NCBI RefSeq assembly: GCF_001545035.1
Contig: NZ_FCOJ02000003.1
Span: 62,001-126,000 of the forward strand
From: Caballeronia glebae
Lineage (GTDB): Bacteria > Pseudomonadota > Gammaproteobacteria > Burkholderiales > Burkholderiaceae
Direction: 5' to 3'
Length of the DNA stretch: 64,000 bases
The position numbers and the translations under genes are program-made. Shown here in pieces: positions 8,599-17,257 of the stretch; positions within the stretch are counted from its first letter, which is position 1; each line of letters begins with the position of its first letter. Below the pieces are notes generated by a model. It worked only from the letters and a program-made list of their open reading frames with translations, ran no database searches and was not told where the DNA came from.

Positions 8599-10080
8599 TC
8601 AATACTCGACGTTCGAGTCCAGCGGATAGACTGGCCGCTTCAAATTCTCGAACGCAAAGAGTCCGTAATCGGAACTCGTGACGCCACGGCTATCGCATTC
8701 GACGAGGCCGCCCGATATCGGAACGAACACGGGGCGGCAGTACATGCGCGACTTGAGGATCAGAAAGCGGGCACTGCGAGGATCGATGCCGACACTCTCG
8801 AACACGCCCAGGTCCCACGGCTCGTGCGTGCGTTCCGTCACGAGAATCCGCGCCGCTGCCGTCTCGATCACGGCCGCGCGGCCCATATAAGCATGCTGTC
8901 CTGTATAGGTTGGTCCACTGATGATGTATTCGCCATCTGTCAGCGCGCGCACGACGCCCGTAACTTTCAATGGCGGCTTTCCTCGCGAGGCCACGCTCGC
9001 AAGCTTGTTGCCGATACCGATCGTGACGGACGTATCCTCGCCAACTGCGAAGAGCCGCGCGACCGCTTCCGGATCGCATAAAGGTCCGACGACGATGCCA
9101 TCGAGTCCTTGCTTCAACGCTTCTTCGAATGCGTCGGTCGTGTCGCACGTTCCGCCCGACATGCAGTTGTCGCCGTGATCGAGCAGCAGCACGGGCTTGT
9201 CGGTTTCGCGCGCGAGTGCCGCGCCTTCGCCGATCGATTGCGTAAGCGGCGCACTGCGATAGACGAACGCGTCACGCTCGTTCCAGATCTGCCGCGCGAT
9301 ACGGTCCGCCACGTCCTGCGCCTTCTTGCTGTCGCCCTCGGCCACCACGACCACGCTGATGCAAGGCGCGGGGATATCCGCAAGCGAGAAACCCGACAGC
9401 ACCGATACGGCCAGCACGCCATCCTCACCTTCGGCTGCGCGCGCGGCGTCGACGGCGCGTTTCATCGCGCCTTGCGCTGTCGAACTCCTCAGCGTGTGCG
9501 TGAGCAGCGGCGGCTGCGCCCACGCGATCACGGGCTTCGCCCTCTCATGAACGAGATCGAACAGAAGCCGCGCCGCATGCTCGCCGCTTTCGTACATATC
9601 GACGTGCGGATAAGTCTTGAAGCTTGTGATCACGTTCGCGTTATCGATCATCTTCTGCGTCACGTTCGCATGCAGATCGAGCGAGACGGCGATGGGCGCA
9701 TGCGGTAGCGCGCGTCGCACGCGTTCGAGCAGATCGCCTTCGCCATCCGGCGAGTTCTCCGCGACCATTGCGCCGTGCAGATCGAGCATCACGGCATCGC
9801 ATCCTTCGGTTGCATCGACGATCGACTGGCAGATCGCGTCATAAGCTGCAGCGGCGACGCGCCCGCTCGGATTCGCCGAGGCCGATATCGGCGTAACGAT
9901 CTGCGCATGCTCGCGCTTCGCCGCATCGATAAACGCGGACATTGCCGTGCGCATGCCGTCGTTCTCGCGATACGCATCGTCGCCATAGCACGGACCGTCC
10001 CGCCCGAACGCTTCGATCGGCGTCGCAACGGGCGAGAACGTGTTGGTCTCGTGATTCATCCGCGCGATAAGGATCTTCAT
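8599..10080 (-). CDS. M81-family metallopeptidase (MlrC/microcystinase C-like)
   Basis: The 493-residue product starts MKILIARMNHETNTFSPV, the typical M81 opening, continues with DLHGAMVAENSPDGEGD and VSLDLHANVT (DUF1485 core), and ends with the MlrC C-terminal domain containing LLLDHGDNCMSGGTCDTTD. Characterised MlrC cleaves linearised microcystin peptides using zinc; most family members have unknown peptide or amide substrates. ATG 10080 overlaps the stop of the preceding amidohydrolase gene (ATGA), so the two are translationally coupled. It is the last gene of the Liv-type transport operon and probably completes degradation of the imported compound. Confidence 0.88.
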   Translation of the reverse strand: MKILIARMNHETNTFSPVATPIEAFGRDGPCYGDDAYRENDGMRTAMSAFIDAAKREHAQIVTPISASANPSGRVAAAAYDAICQSIVDATEGCDAVMLDLHGAMVAENSPDGEGDLLERVRRALPHAPIAVSLDLHANVTQKMIDNANVITSFKTYPHVDMYESGEHAARLLFDLVHERAKPVIAWAQPPLLTHTLRSSTAQGAMKRAVDAARAAEGEDGVLAVSVLSGFSLADIPAPCISVVVVAEGDSKKAQDVADRIARQIWNERDAFVYRSAPLTQSIGEGAALARETDKPVLLLDHGDNCMSGGTCDTTDAFEEALKQGLDGIVVGPLCDPEAVARLFAVGEDTSVTIGIGNKLASVASRGKPPLKVTGVVRALTDGEYIISGPTYTGQHAYMGRAAVIETAAARILVTERTHEPWDLGVFESVGIDPRSARFLILKSRMYCRPVFVPISGGLVECDSRGVTSSDYGLFAFENLKRPVYPLDSNVEY

Positions 10081-11336
10081 GCCGCTTCTCCTTCGGACGC
10101 GTTCGCCGCGCGCAGCATGGCTTGCAGCAGCACATTGCAGCCCGCTTCGAGATGATCGGCGCGTGCATCTTCGATTTCGTTGTGACTGATGCCGTCCTTG
10201 CACGGCACGAAGATCATCGCCGCCGGTGCCACGCGCGCGAGATAAACGGCGTCATGGCCCGCGCCGCTCACGATATCCATCGACGTTAAGCCGAGCGCAT
10301 GCGCGCTCTCACGCACCGAAGCGACCAGCGATGCTTCGAACGGTTGCGGCGCAAAGTAGACAACTTCGTCTACCTTGACCGGCAAGCCCGCTTGCTCGCA
10401 TGCTTCGCGCAATGCGCGGTCCATTGCAAGGAGCGTGGCATCGTCGGCGGCGCGCAGATCGACGGTCAGCTTCACGCGTCCGGGAATCACATTGCGTGAG
10501 TTCGGATGCACGTCGACCCAGCCGACCGTTCCGCGTCCATGCGGCGCGTGCGCGAGCGCGATGCGATTCACCTCGCGTATAAGATCGGCCGCGACGAGCA
10601 AGGCATCGCGGCGCAGTTCCATCGGCGTCGGGCCCGCGTGCGCTTCCATGCCTTCGATCGTCACGTCATACCAGCGCTGGCCGAGCGCTGCTTGCACGAC
10701 GCCGATAACCTTGTCGTTCGCCTCCAGCACAGGGCCCTGTTCGATGTGCGCTTCGAAATACGCACCCACGTCGTGCGCGACGACGCCTTCGCCGGCATAG
10801 CCGATAGCCGCGAGCGCATCGCGCACGGACACGCCTTCGCGATCCTTCTGCGCGAGCGCATGGTCAAGCGTGAATGCGCCCGCGAATACGCCGGAGCCCA
10901 TCATCACCGGCACGAAACGCGAGCCTTCCTCATTGGTCCAGACCGCGACTTCGAGCGGGGCCGCCGTGCGCACGTTGTTATCGTTCAGCGTATGCAAAAC
11001 TTCGAGTCCCGCCAGCACGCCGTAGTTGCCGTCGAACTTGCCGCCGGTCGGTTGCGTATCGATGTGGCTGCCGGTCATCACGGGCCGCAGATCATCGCGC
11101 GTGCCAGCCCGGCGCGCGAAGATATTGCCTATCGCATCCACACGCACCGTGCAGCCGATATCCTTCGCCCACGCGATGAAAAGATCGCGACCCTGCTTGT
11201 CGAGTTGCGTTAGCGCGAGACGGCATACACCGCCCTTCTCCGTCGCGCCGATACGCGCGAGCTCCATCAGACTGTTCCAGAGACGCGCACCGTCGACGCG
11301 CAAGCCGGCCAGCGCCGGCATATCATGAACTTGCAT
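10077..11336 (-). CDS. M20-family Zn-dependent amidohydrolase (N-carbamoyl-L-amino acid hydrolase/allantoate amidohydrolase type)
   Basis: The 419-residue protein has the family's length and metal-site motifs: GSHIDTQPTGGKFDGNYGVLAG, then WTNEEGSRF, then an AHIEQGPVLE loop, a dimerisation lid with GMEAHAGPTPMELRRDAL, and the late SGAGHDAVYLAR histidine. Relatives hydrolyse N-carbamoyl amino acids, ureidoglycolate or allantoate in the cytoplasm. Downstream overlap with the M81 gene and the adjacent Liv-type ABC genes indicate a dedicated uptake-and-hydrolysis operon. The precise amide substrate cannot be read from sequence. Confidence 0.9.
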   Translation of the reverse strand: MQVHDMPALAGLRVDGARLWNSLMELARIGATEKGGVCRLALTQLDKQGRDLFIAWAKDIGCTVRVDAIGNIFARRAGTRDDLRPVMTGSHIDTQPTGGKFDGNYGVLAGLEVLHTLNDNNVRTAAPLEVAVWTNEEGSRFVPVMMGSGVFAGAFTLDHALAQKDREGVSVRDALAAIGYAGEGVVAHDVGAYFEAHIEQGPVLEANDKVIGVVQAALGQRWYDVTIEGMEAHAGPTPMELRRDALLVAADLIREVNRIALAHAPHGRGTVGWVDVHPNSRNVIPGRVKLTVDLRAADDATLLAMDRALREACEQAGLPVKVDEVVYFAPQPFEASLVASVRESAHALGLTSMDIVSGAGHDAVYLARVAPAAMIFVPCKDGISHNEIEDARADHLEAGCNVLLQAMLRAANASEGEAA

Positions 11337-11372
11337 TCGAGGTTCCTGAGCTTAGTGTTGCTGATATGACGT

Positions 11373-12074
11373 TCAGACGACGCCCACGCCGAGATAACGA
11401 TCCTTGATCGACTCATCGGCGATGAATGCATCGTTAGCACCTTCGTACACGATGCGCCCTTGCTCGATGATGTAATGGCGATCGGCGAGTTGCGTGCATA
11501 CTTCGAGGTTCTGTTCGACGAGCAAGATCGCCACGCCCGCTTGGCGAATCAGCTTCAACTGCGCGACGATCTCTTCAACGATCACCGGCGCGAGTCCTTC
11601 CACCGGTTCGTCCAGCATCAGCAATCGCGGATGATTCATCAACGCGCGGCCTATCGCGAGCATCTGCTGCTCGCCTCCGGAAAGTTGTCCTCCACCGTTC
11701 GTGCGCCGCTCTTTCAGGCGCGGAAAGATACGATAGATATCCGCGAGCTGCCACGGTGAATCCTTGCGCGCGCCGAGCCGCAAGTTCTCTTCGACGGACA
11801 AGAGCTTGAAGATGCCGCGATGCTCCGGAACGAAGCACACGCCGCGCGAAGCGATCTTGTGCGGCGGCAGCTTGGCGAGTTCCACGCCCTTGAACTTCAC
11901 GCTGCCTTGCTGCGGCGTCACGACGCCCGCAATGCTTTTAAGCGTGGTCGATTTGCCCGCGCCATTGCGCCCGAGCAGCGTGATGGTCTCGCCCTCACCT
12001 ATCGTGAGCGACACGCCCTGAAGAATATGACTCTTGCCGTAATAGCCGTGAATGTTATCGACATCGAGCATCAT
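11373..12074 (-). CDS. livF: LivF-type ABC transporter ATP-binding protein
   Basis: The 233-residue ATPase has Walker A GRNGAGKST, the ABC signature LSGGEQQMLAIGRAL, Walker B LLMLDEP and the LivF-typical EGLAP after it. The start ATG-ATG at 12074 overlaps the livG stop by four bases. LivF pairs with LivG to drive uptake through the LivHM permease at the inner membrane. The family name reflects branched-chain amino acid systems; here the hydrolase genes next door suggest another substrate. Confidence 0.93.
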   Translation of the reverse strand: MMLDVDNIHGYYGKSHILQGVSLTIGEGETITLLGRNGAGKSTTLKSIAGVVTPQQGSVKFKGVELAKLPPHKIASRGVCFVPEHRGIFKLLSVEENLRLGARKDSPWQLADIYRIFPRLKERRTNGGGQLSGGEQQMLAIGRALMNHPRLLMLDEPVEGLAPVIVEEIVAQLKLIRQAGVAILLVEQNLEVCTQLADRHYIIEQGRIVYEGANDAFIADESIKDRYLGVGVV

Positions 12075-12838
12075 GCGCGGCCTCCGGTGATCATGTTGCC
12101 GAGATAGGCCTGGCGAACGCGCTCGTCGCCGCGAATCTCGGCGGGTTTGCCTTCGACAAGCACACGGCCTTGCTGCATCACCGTGATGGTGTCGGAGATG
12201 TCCATCACGATATCCATGTTGTGCTCGATCAGCACGACCGTGTAGTCGTCGCGCAGACTGCGGATCAGATGCTTCATGTCGTCGAGATCGTCTATGCCCA
12301 TGCCCGAGGTCGGCTCGTCGAGAAAGATCGCCTTGGGCCGCGCGGCGAGCGCCATGCCGACTTCGAGACGCCGCTGCTGGCCGTGCGATAACGCGCTCGC
12401 TTGCGTCGAAGCCAGGCGTTGCAGCGCGAGACGTTCGAGAATGCCATCGACGGTATCGCGATGTTCGAGCGCGCCACGTGGCGGCGTCCATGCATTGAGC
12501 GCGCGTTTCGAATCCACGCCTTGCGCGGCGAGCCGCAAATTCTCACGCACCGATAGATTCGCGAAGAGACTCGTCACCTGAAACGAACGCGCGATGCCAC
12601 GCTTCACGCGACGATGATCGGGTTCGTGTGTCACGTCATGACCGTCGAACACGATATTGCCCGCGCTGATCGGCAAGGTGCCCGTCAGCACATGAAAGAG
12701 CGTGGTCTTGCCCGCGCCGTTCGGTCCGATCACGGAATGCACCGTGTTCTTCGCGATGCGCAGGTTCACATCGGTGAGCGCCGCGAACTTGCCATAACGC
12801 TTCGCGACGCCCTTTGCCTCCAATATCGACGCGCTCAT
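12071..12838 (-). CDS. livG: LivG-type ABC transporter ATP-binding protein
   Basis: The 255-residue ATPase carries Walker A GPNGAGKTT, the GIARSFQ Q-loop of LivG proteins, the signature ALSHGQQRRLEVGMAL, Walker B AIFLDEPTSGM and the switch histidine in LIEHNMD. SHGQQ replaces the textbook SGGQ, as is common in LivG. The start overlaps the livM stop (ATGA), implying coupled translation. It is the second ATPase of the heterodimer with the product of the next gene. Confidence 0.93.
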   Translation of the reverse strand: MSASILEAKGVAKRYGKFAALTDVNLRIAKNTVHSVIGPNGAGKTTLFHVLTGTLPISAGNIVFDGHDVTHEPDHRRVKRGIARSFQVTSLFANLSVRENLRLAAQGVDSKRALNAWTPPRGALEHRDTVDGILERLALQRLASTQASALSHGQQRRLEVGMALAARPKAIFLDEPTSGMGIDDLDDMKHLIRSLRDDYTVVLIEHNMDIVMDISDTITVMQQGRVLVEGKPAEIRGDERVRQAYLGNMITGGRA

Positions 12839-13857
12839 GCCGGCTCTCCTCGATCGCGCTTCACCGCGCGCCAGATGCGTTCACCCAGTCCCCACAAACC
12901 GCGCTGCATGAAGAGGCTCGCGGCGATCAGCACGAGTCCGAGCAACAGTAGCCAGCGCGGCCAGAGTGTCGAAAGCCAGTCGGCGAAGAGCACATAGAAC
13001 GCTGCGCCGAGCACGGAAGAAAAGAGATTGCCCGTGCCGCCGATAACCGTCATCACGAGAATCATCTCGCTCGTGTGATAGTCGATGTTCGATAACGGCG
13101 CGATGCCTGTCATCATCGCGTGCAATGCGCCGGCGAGACCGGTAACGGCGCCCGATACGATGAACGCAACGAGCTTGAAACGCCTGACGTCATAACCCAC
13201 GGCAGCGGCGCGCGCTTCGTTATCGCGGATTGCGAGCAGCGTGCGGCCGAACACCGAATGCGAGACGCGCAGCATCAGCCAGAACGCGATCAGGAACAAC
13301 ACCGCGACGAACGCGTAGTACTGCCACGGCGATGCGAGCGAGACGAGTCCCTGTCCGAAGATCGACAACGCGGGGCGCGGGATATCGAGCAGGCCATTGT
13401 CGCCGCCGGTGAGATCGGGCGTCGTATAGGCGAGGAAGTAGAACATCTGCCCGAATGCGAGCGTGAGCATCACGAAGTACGCGCCGCGCTGACGAATCGA
13501 GAACCATCCGACGACGGCCGCGGCGATAGCACCGACGACGATTGCGCCGAGCAATGCAGCAGGCGCCTGAAGCCCCGACTTCGTGAGTATCAGGCCCGCG
13601 GCATAACTTCCCAGGCCAAAGAAGATGCCTTGTCCAAAGGACAGCAAGCCCGTATGCCCTAGCAACAAATTGCAGCCGAGCGCGGCGAGCGCATAGACGA
13701 GCACTTCGGTTGCGAGCGATCCGGAACGAATCGTCATCGGGAGAATGCAGACGACGATAGCCGCGAGCAACAGGAAGCGATAACGATGCAGCGAATGTCT
13801 AAGAGATCGTTGCGGCACGCTCATATCCAGTGTCTTCGAATCCAGTTTGGAATTCAC
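12835..13857 (-). CDS. livM: LivM-type ABC transporter permease
   Basis: The 340-residue membrane protein has about nine hydrophobic segments and the LivM core GCNLLLGHTGLLSFGQGIFFGLGSY, RGAYFVMLTLAFGQMFYF, FGRTLLAIRDNEARAAAVGYD (the coupling loop contacting the ATPase) and a late IGGTGNLFSSVLGA. The start is GTG at 13857, supported by GGGAGG five bases upstream and by its overlap with the livH stop (GTGA). An ATG eleven codons inside lacks such support. Confidence 0.92.
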   Translation of the reverse strand: MNSKLDSKTLDMSVPQRSLRHSLHRYRFLLLAAIVVCILPMTIRSGSLATEVLVYALAALGCNLLLGHTGLLSFGQGIFFGLGSYAAGLILTKSGLQAPAALLGAIVVGAIAAAVVGWFSIRQRGAYFVMLTLAFGQMFYFLAYTTPDLTGGDNGLLDIPRPALSIFGQGLVSLASPWQYYAFVAVLFLIAFWLMLRVSHSVFGRTLLAIRDNEARAAAVGYDVRRFKLVAFIVSGAVTGLAGALHAMMTGIAPLSNIDYHTSEMILVMTVIGGTGNLFSSVLGAAFYVLFADWLSTLWPRWLLLLGLVLIAASLFMQRGLWGLGERIWRAVKRDRGEPA

Positions 13858-14714
13858 GCGGTCCTCCCGAGCAATCCATTCGGACGCAGCAGCAACACCG
13901 CGGCCATCGCCACATAGATCATGAGACGCGCGCCTTCGGGCCACAGCGTGCTCATCACGCTCTGCACGATGCCGACCAGCAATCCGCCGACGAGCGCGCC
14001 GAGAAAATTCCCCATGCCGCCCACGACCACGACGACGAACGCCACCCCCAGCGCCTCGATACCCATGAACGGTTCGACGCCGCGTATGGGCGCGGCAAGC
14101 ACGCCCGCGAGCGCCGCCGTGCCTGCGCCGAGCGCGAATACAAGGCTGAAGATGCGCGTCACGTTGATGCCGAGCAGCGCGACCATCTCGCTCGATTCGC
14201 TGCCGGCGCGCACCGCGCTTCCGAGCCGCGTGCCTTCGAGCACCCACCATAAAATGCCGGCGAGCACGGCCGTGAACGCGATCACGAAGAGGCGGTACTT
14301 CGGGTAGATGAAGCTGCCCCACATCACGACGCCATTGAGCACGTCGGGCACCGGCACGTTATCGCCGATCGGTCCCCACGCGATGATTGCGCATTCCTGG
14401 ATGACGAGTGCGAGACCGACCGTCGCGAGAATATGAAATTCGTGCTGCTGTGCATAGACATGCCGCAGCACCACCTTCTCGACGATCCATGCGATCGCAC
14501 CGACGACAATCGGTACGACGACGAGCGCGCTCCAGAAATTCATCGACCACTGCATCGCCTGATAGCAGAAGTACGCGCCCAGCAGATAGAAAGCGCCGTG
14601 CGCGAAGTTCACGAAGCGCAGCAGCCCGAACACGATCGACAAGCCGACTGCGAGCAAAAAATACAGCATGCCCACGCCGATGCCGTTCACGACCTGCAAC
14701 AGATAAACGTTCAT
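13854..14714 (-). CDS. livH: LivH-type ABC transporter permease
   Basis: The 286-residue membrane protein begins YLLQVVNGIGVGMLYFLLAVGLSIVFGLL and shows FVNFAHGAFYLLGAYFCY, the RAGSESSEMVALLGINVTRIF coupling loop and VVVVGGMGNFLGALVGGLLVG, all standard LivH features. It forms the translocation pore with LivM. An 84-base gap separates it from the binding-protein gene upstream, consistent with differential expression inside one operon. Confidence 0.92.
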   Translation of the reverse strand: MNVYLLQVVNGIGVGMLYFLLAVGLSIVFGLLRFVNFAHGAFYLLGAYFCYQAMQWSMNFWSALVVVPIVVGAIAWIVEKVVLRHVYAQQHEFHILATVGLALVIQECAIIAWGPIGDNVPVPDVLNGVVMWGSFIYPKYRLFVIAFTAVLAGILWWVLEGTRLGSAVRAGSESSEMVALLGINVTRIFSLVFALGAGTAALAGVLAAPIRGVEPFMGIEALGVAFVVVVVGGMGNFLGALVGGLLVGIVQSVMSTLWPEGARLMIYVAMAAVLLLRPNGLLGRTA

Positions 14715-14798
14715 GGCCTTGCATCAGAAGAGTGGCGGCGCGAACGCAGGGCTGGCCCGCATTCGCATGAGAACGACGCGCGTCAGGACATCGCTCGA

Positions 14799-16007
14799 TC
14801 AGGCGAGCTTGCACTGCGTCTTGTCGAGCGGCAGGAACGATTGACCGGAACTCACGATGTCGGCGTAATCGTCCTTGTCCTTCATCTTGCTCTTGGGCTT
14901 ACCCTTCAGCAGATAATAGTTTTTCAGCACCTGATGATCGCCTGCGCGAATCTCCTCGGACCCGGTCAGTCCCGCGTACTTCATGCCCTGAAGCGCCGCG
15001 ACTACTTTCTTCGGATCGGCGGTGCCCGCTTTCACGATGCCATCGAGAAGAATCTTCGTGCAGATGTAGGAACCCGCGAGGCTATAGTTCGGGTTCGCCT
15101 TGTAGACTGCGTTCACGCGCTTGACGAGATCGTGATTGAGCGGCGCATCGATCGCATGCCAGTATTGCGCGCCGAAATACACGCCCTCGCAAATATCCGG
15201 TCCGAGCGCTTCGAATTGCTCCAGACCCGATGCCCATGCCATCAGAATCGTGCAGTTGTTCTTCATGCCGAAACTCACGGCCTGACGCAATGTGTCCGAC
15301 GATTGCGAGCCGAAGTTGAGGATAAGAAGAACGTCCGGTTTAGCGGCGACCGCATTCGTCAGATAACCGCTGAACTCTTTTTCATTGAGCGAGTGATAAC
15401 TATTGCCCACATGCTCGATACCTTTCTCTTTAAAAATGTTCTTGGCCGCCGATAAAAGTCCGTCGCCGAACACGTATTGCGGCGTGATCGTGTACCAGCG
15501 CTTCGCGTTGGGCATCGACTGAATGAGCGGTCGCACGGTCTGTTCGATCGCGCCGAACGTCGGCACCGACCAGCGGAAGGTCGCGCTGTTGCAGTCCTTG
15601 CCCGTGAGTTCATCCGCACCCGCCGTCGTGATGAAGATGCCACCGGCCTTTTCGGCTTCCTTGCCCATCGCGAGCGCTTCAGAGGAAAGAATGCCGCCCG
15701 CGAAATAACGTGCATTCTTCTGTTGCGCGATTTCCTGCACACGTCGCACGGCGGTTGCGGGTTTTCCCTCGGTATCGAGCGTCGTATAGGCGAGCGGTTG
15801 GCCGAGCACCTTGCCGTATTGATCGATCGCCAACTTCATGCCGAGATCGGCGTACTTGCCATTGGCCGCGAATGGACCGGACATCGGCACCGGGCACGCG
15901 AACTGGATCGGCGAGCCCTGCGCGAAGGCGCTTCTTGCGACGAGGGCTTCGATCGATCCCGGAATGGCCGACAGCGCGGCCAGCTTCAACATGTTTCGGC
16001 GATTCAA
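14799..16007 (-). CDS. Liv-type ABC transporter substrate-binding protein, Tat-exported
   Basis: The 402-residue type I binding protein begins NRRNMLKLAALSAIPGS, an RR-containing Tat-like leader ending near SAFA-QG. The start is TTG at 16007 because AAGGAG lies eight bases upstream and the twin arginines would be lost with ATG 15992. The mature part has the Peripla_BP_6 pattern (PIQFACPVPMSGPFAANGKYADLGMKLA, GGILSSEALAMGKEAEKAGG). It should capture the operon's substrate in the periplasm. Its promoter region holds a 34-bp palindrome shared with the divergent GntR gene. Confidence 0.9.
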   Translation of the reverse strand: MNRRNMLKLAALSAIPGSIEALVARSAFAQGSPIQFACPVPMSGPFAANGKYADLGMKLAIDQYGKVLGQPLAYTTLDTEGKPATAVRRVQEIAQQKNARYFAGGILSSEALAMGKEAEKAGGIFITTAGADELTGKDCNSATFRWSVPTFGAIEQTVRPLIQSMPNAKRWYTITPQYVFGDGLLSAAKNIFKEKGIEHVGNSYHSLNEKEFSGYLTNAVAAKPDVLLILNFGSQSSDTLRQAVSFGMKNNCTILMAWASGLEQFEALGPDICEGVYFGAQYWHAIDAPLNHDLVKRVNAVYKANPNYSLAGSYICTKILLDGIVKAGTADPKKVVAALQGMKYAGLTGSEEIRAGDHQVLKNYYLLKGKPKSKMKDKDDYADIVSSGQSFLPLDKTQCKLA

Positions 16008-16083
16008 AATTGACGCTCCTTGAGAAGATAACCTGCGCAGTCGCCCCGCATTTTTTGTCGTGGTAGGTTCGAGCCTCGGTGCG

Positions 16084-16117
16084 GTTCATTCTATTTATCA
16101 TGATAAATAGAATGAAC
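16084..16117. promoter_or_regulatory. 34-bp perfect palindrome, probable GntR operator
   Basis: Each arm is the 17-mer GTTCATTCTATTTATCA and the two arms meet without a spacer or mismatch; symmetry breaks at the next base on each side. It lies 77 bases upstream of the binding-protein start and 108 bases upstream of the GntR start. FadR/GntR proteins bind palindromes as dimers, so this is the obvious operator for both divergent transcripts. The core TTTATCATGATAAA is strikingly AT-rich for this genome. Confidence 0.8.
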
Positions 16118-16224
16118 ACGATGCTAGGAACAATAAATTCGGGTGTCAATAAGGCAATATTCCAGTCTGCGATTTCGCGATGCGCGCGCGTATAAAGCAG
16201 GCAACGACGACAGGGAGCATCGAC

Positions 16225-17061
16225 ATGGTGATGGAGCATGCAAAGCGCGCGGGCGCGGCAATCGAGATCGCGCAGCAGCCGATCAAGCAGCCCAAGCGCG
16301 CCGATCTGGTCGCGGAAGAGATCAAACGGCTGATCACGGAAAAGAACCTGAAGCCCGGCGACAAGCTGCCGCGCGAAGTCGAACTGCAGCAACTCTTTTC
16401 CGTGAGCAAGAGCACGATTCGCGAGGCGCTCAAATCGCTCGAAGTGCAAGGGCTCATCAAGGTGACGACGGGGCCGTCAGGCGGCGGCACGATCGTCGAG
16501 GTACCGCTCGATCGAACGTTGCAGCTCTTGCAGAACTATTTGTTCTTCAAGGACGTGACCATCGACGACATCTATACGGTGCGTCAATTGCTTGAGCCGG
16601 AACTCGCGGCAGGCGCGGTGCCGCACCTCACCGACGAGGACTTCACGGCGCTGGAAACGAACATCGCGTGTTGCGACGAACACGCCTCGACGCATGCGAA
16701 TCGCGATATCGTGCGGCAGCGGCAGGAAGACGTGAACTTCCACGACATTCTCGCTGCAGCGAATCCCAATCCGTTCTTGCGCTTCACGTGCGAACTGATC
16801 AACGAGATGATCCGCCAACTCATCGAGTTCAGGAACGACACGCCGCAAGCCGAACATGAACGCTTCGGCCGCGCGAACGTGAAGATCCATAGGGCGATCA
16901 CGGAAGCAGCGCGGGCGCGGGACGCTGACAAGGTCCGCGAACTGATGGTGATTCATATGACCGAGGCGCCGCGCTTTGTAAAGCGCATGAAGGGCAAGCT
17001 GCGCGGGCGGCTCATTCTCGACTCGGAGATTCGCAAGCGCATGGGCGGACGCGGCGGGTGA
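16225..17061 (+). CDS. GntR-family (FadR/FCD subfamily) transcriptional regulator
   Basis: The 278-residue regulator has an N-terminal winged helix (LVAEEIKRLITEKNLKPGDKLP, QQLFSVSKSTIREALKSLEVQGLI) and a C-terminal all-helical FCD domain whose metal/effector histidines are suggested by DVNFHDILAAA and IHRAITEAA. ATG 16225 is selected because AGGGAG lies seven bases before it; an in-frame ATG at 16180 would add 15 unrelated residues. It is divergent from the Liv-type uptake and hydrolase operon and probably represses it until the substrate or a product is bound. Confidence 0.92.
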   Translation: MVMEHAKRAGAAIEIAQQPIKQPKRADLVAEEIKRLITEKNLKPGDKLPREVELQQLFSVSKSTIREALKSLEVQGLIKVTTGPSGGGTIVEVPLDRTLQLLQNYLFFKDVTIDDIYTVRQLLEPELAAGAVPHLTDEDFTALETNIACCDEHASTHANRDIVRQRQEDVNFHDILAAANPNPFLRFTCELINEMIRQLIEFRNDTPQAEHERFGRANVKIHRAITEAARARDADKVRELMVIHMTEAPRFVKRMKGKLRGRLILDSEIRKRMGGRGG

Positions 17062-17257
17062 TTCATGCACGCCCGCGCGAAACGACCCGGCCCGACCGAC
17101 TACAATCGGAGAGCCAATACGTGCATTGCTATTCATCAGATGCGCGTCAGATGCAAATCACCCCCTAAAACACGGAGTTTTTCGACACACAGCGTAGTCG
17201 CGCTGCACACCATGTCGTACTCGGTCGTGCGGAAATCGCGTCACGCGGAGAACCTGA

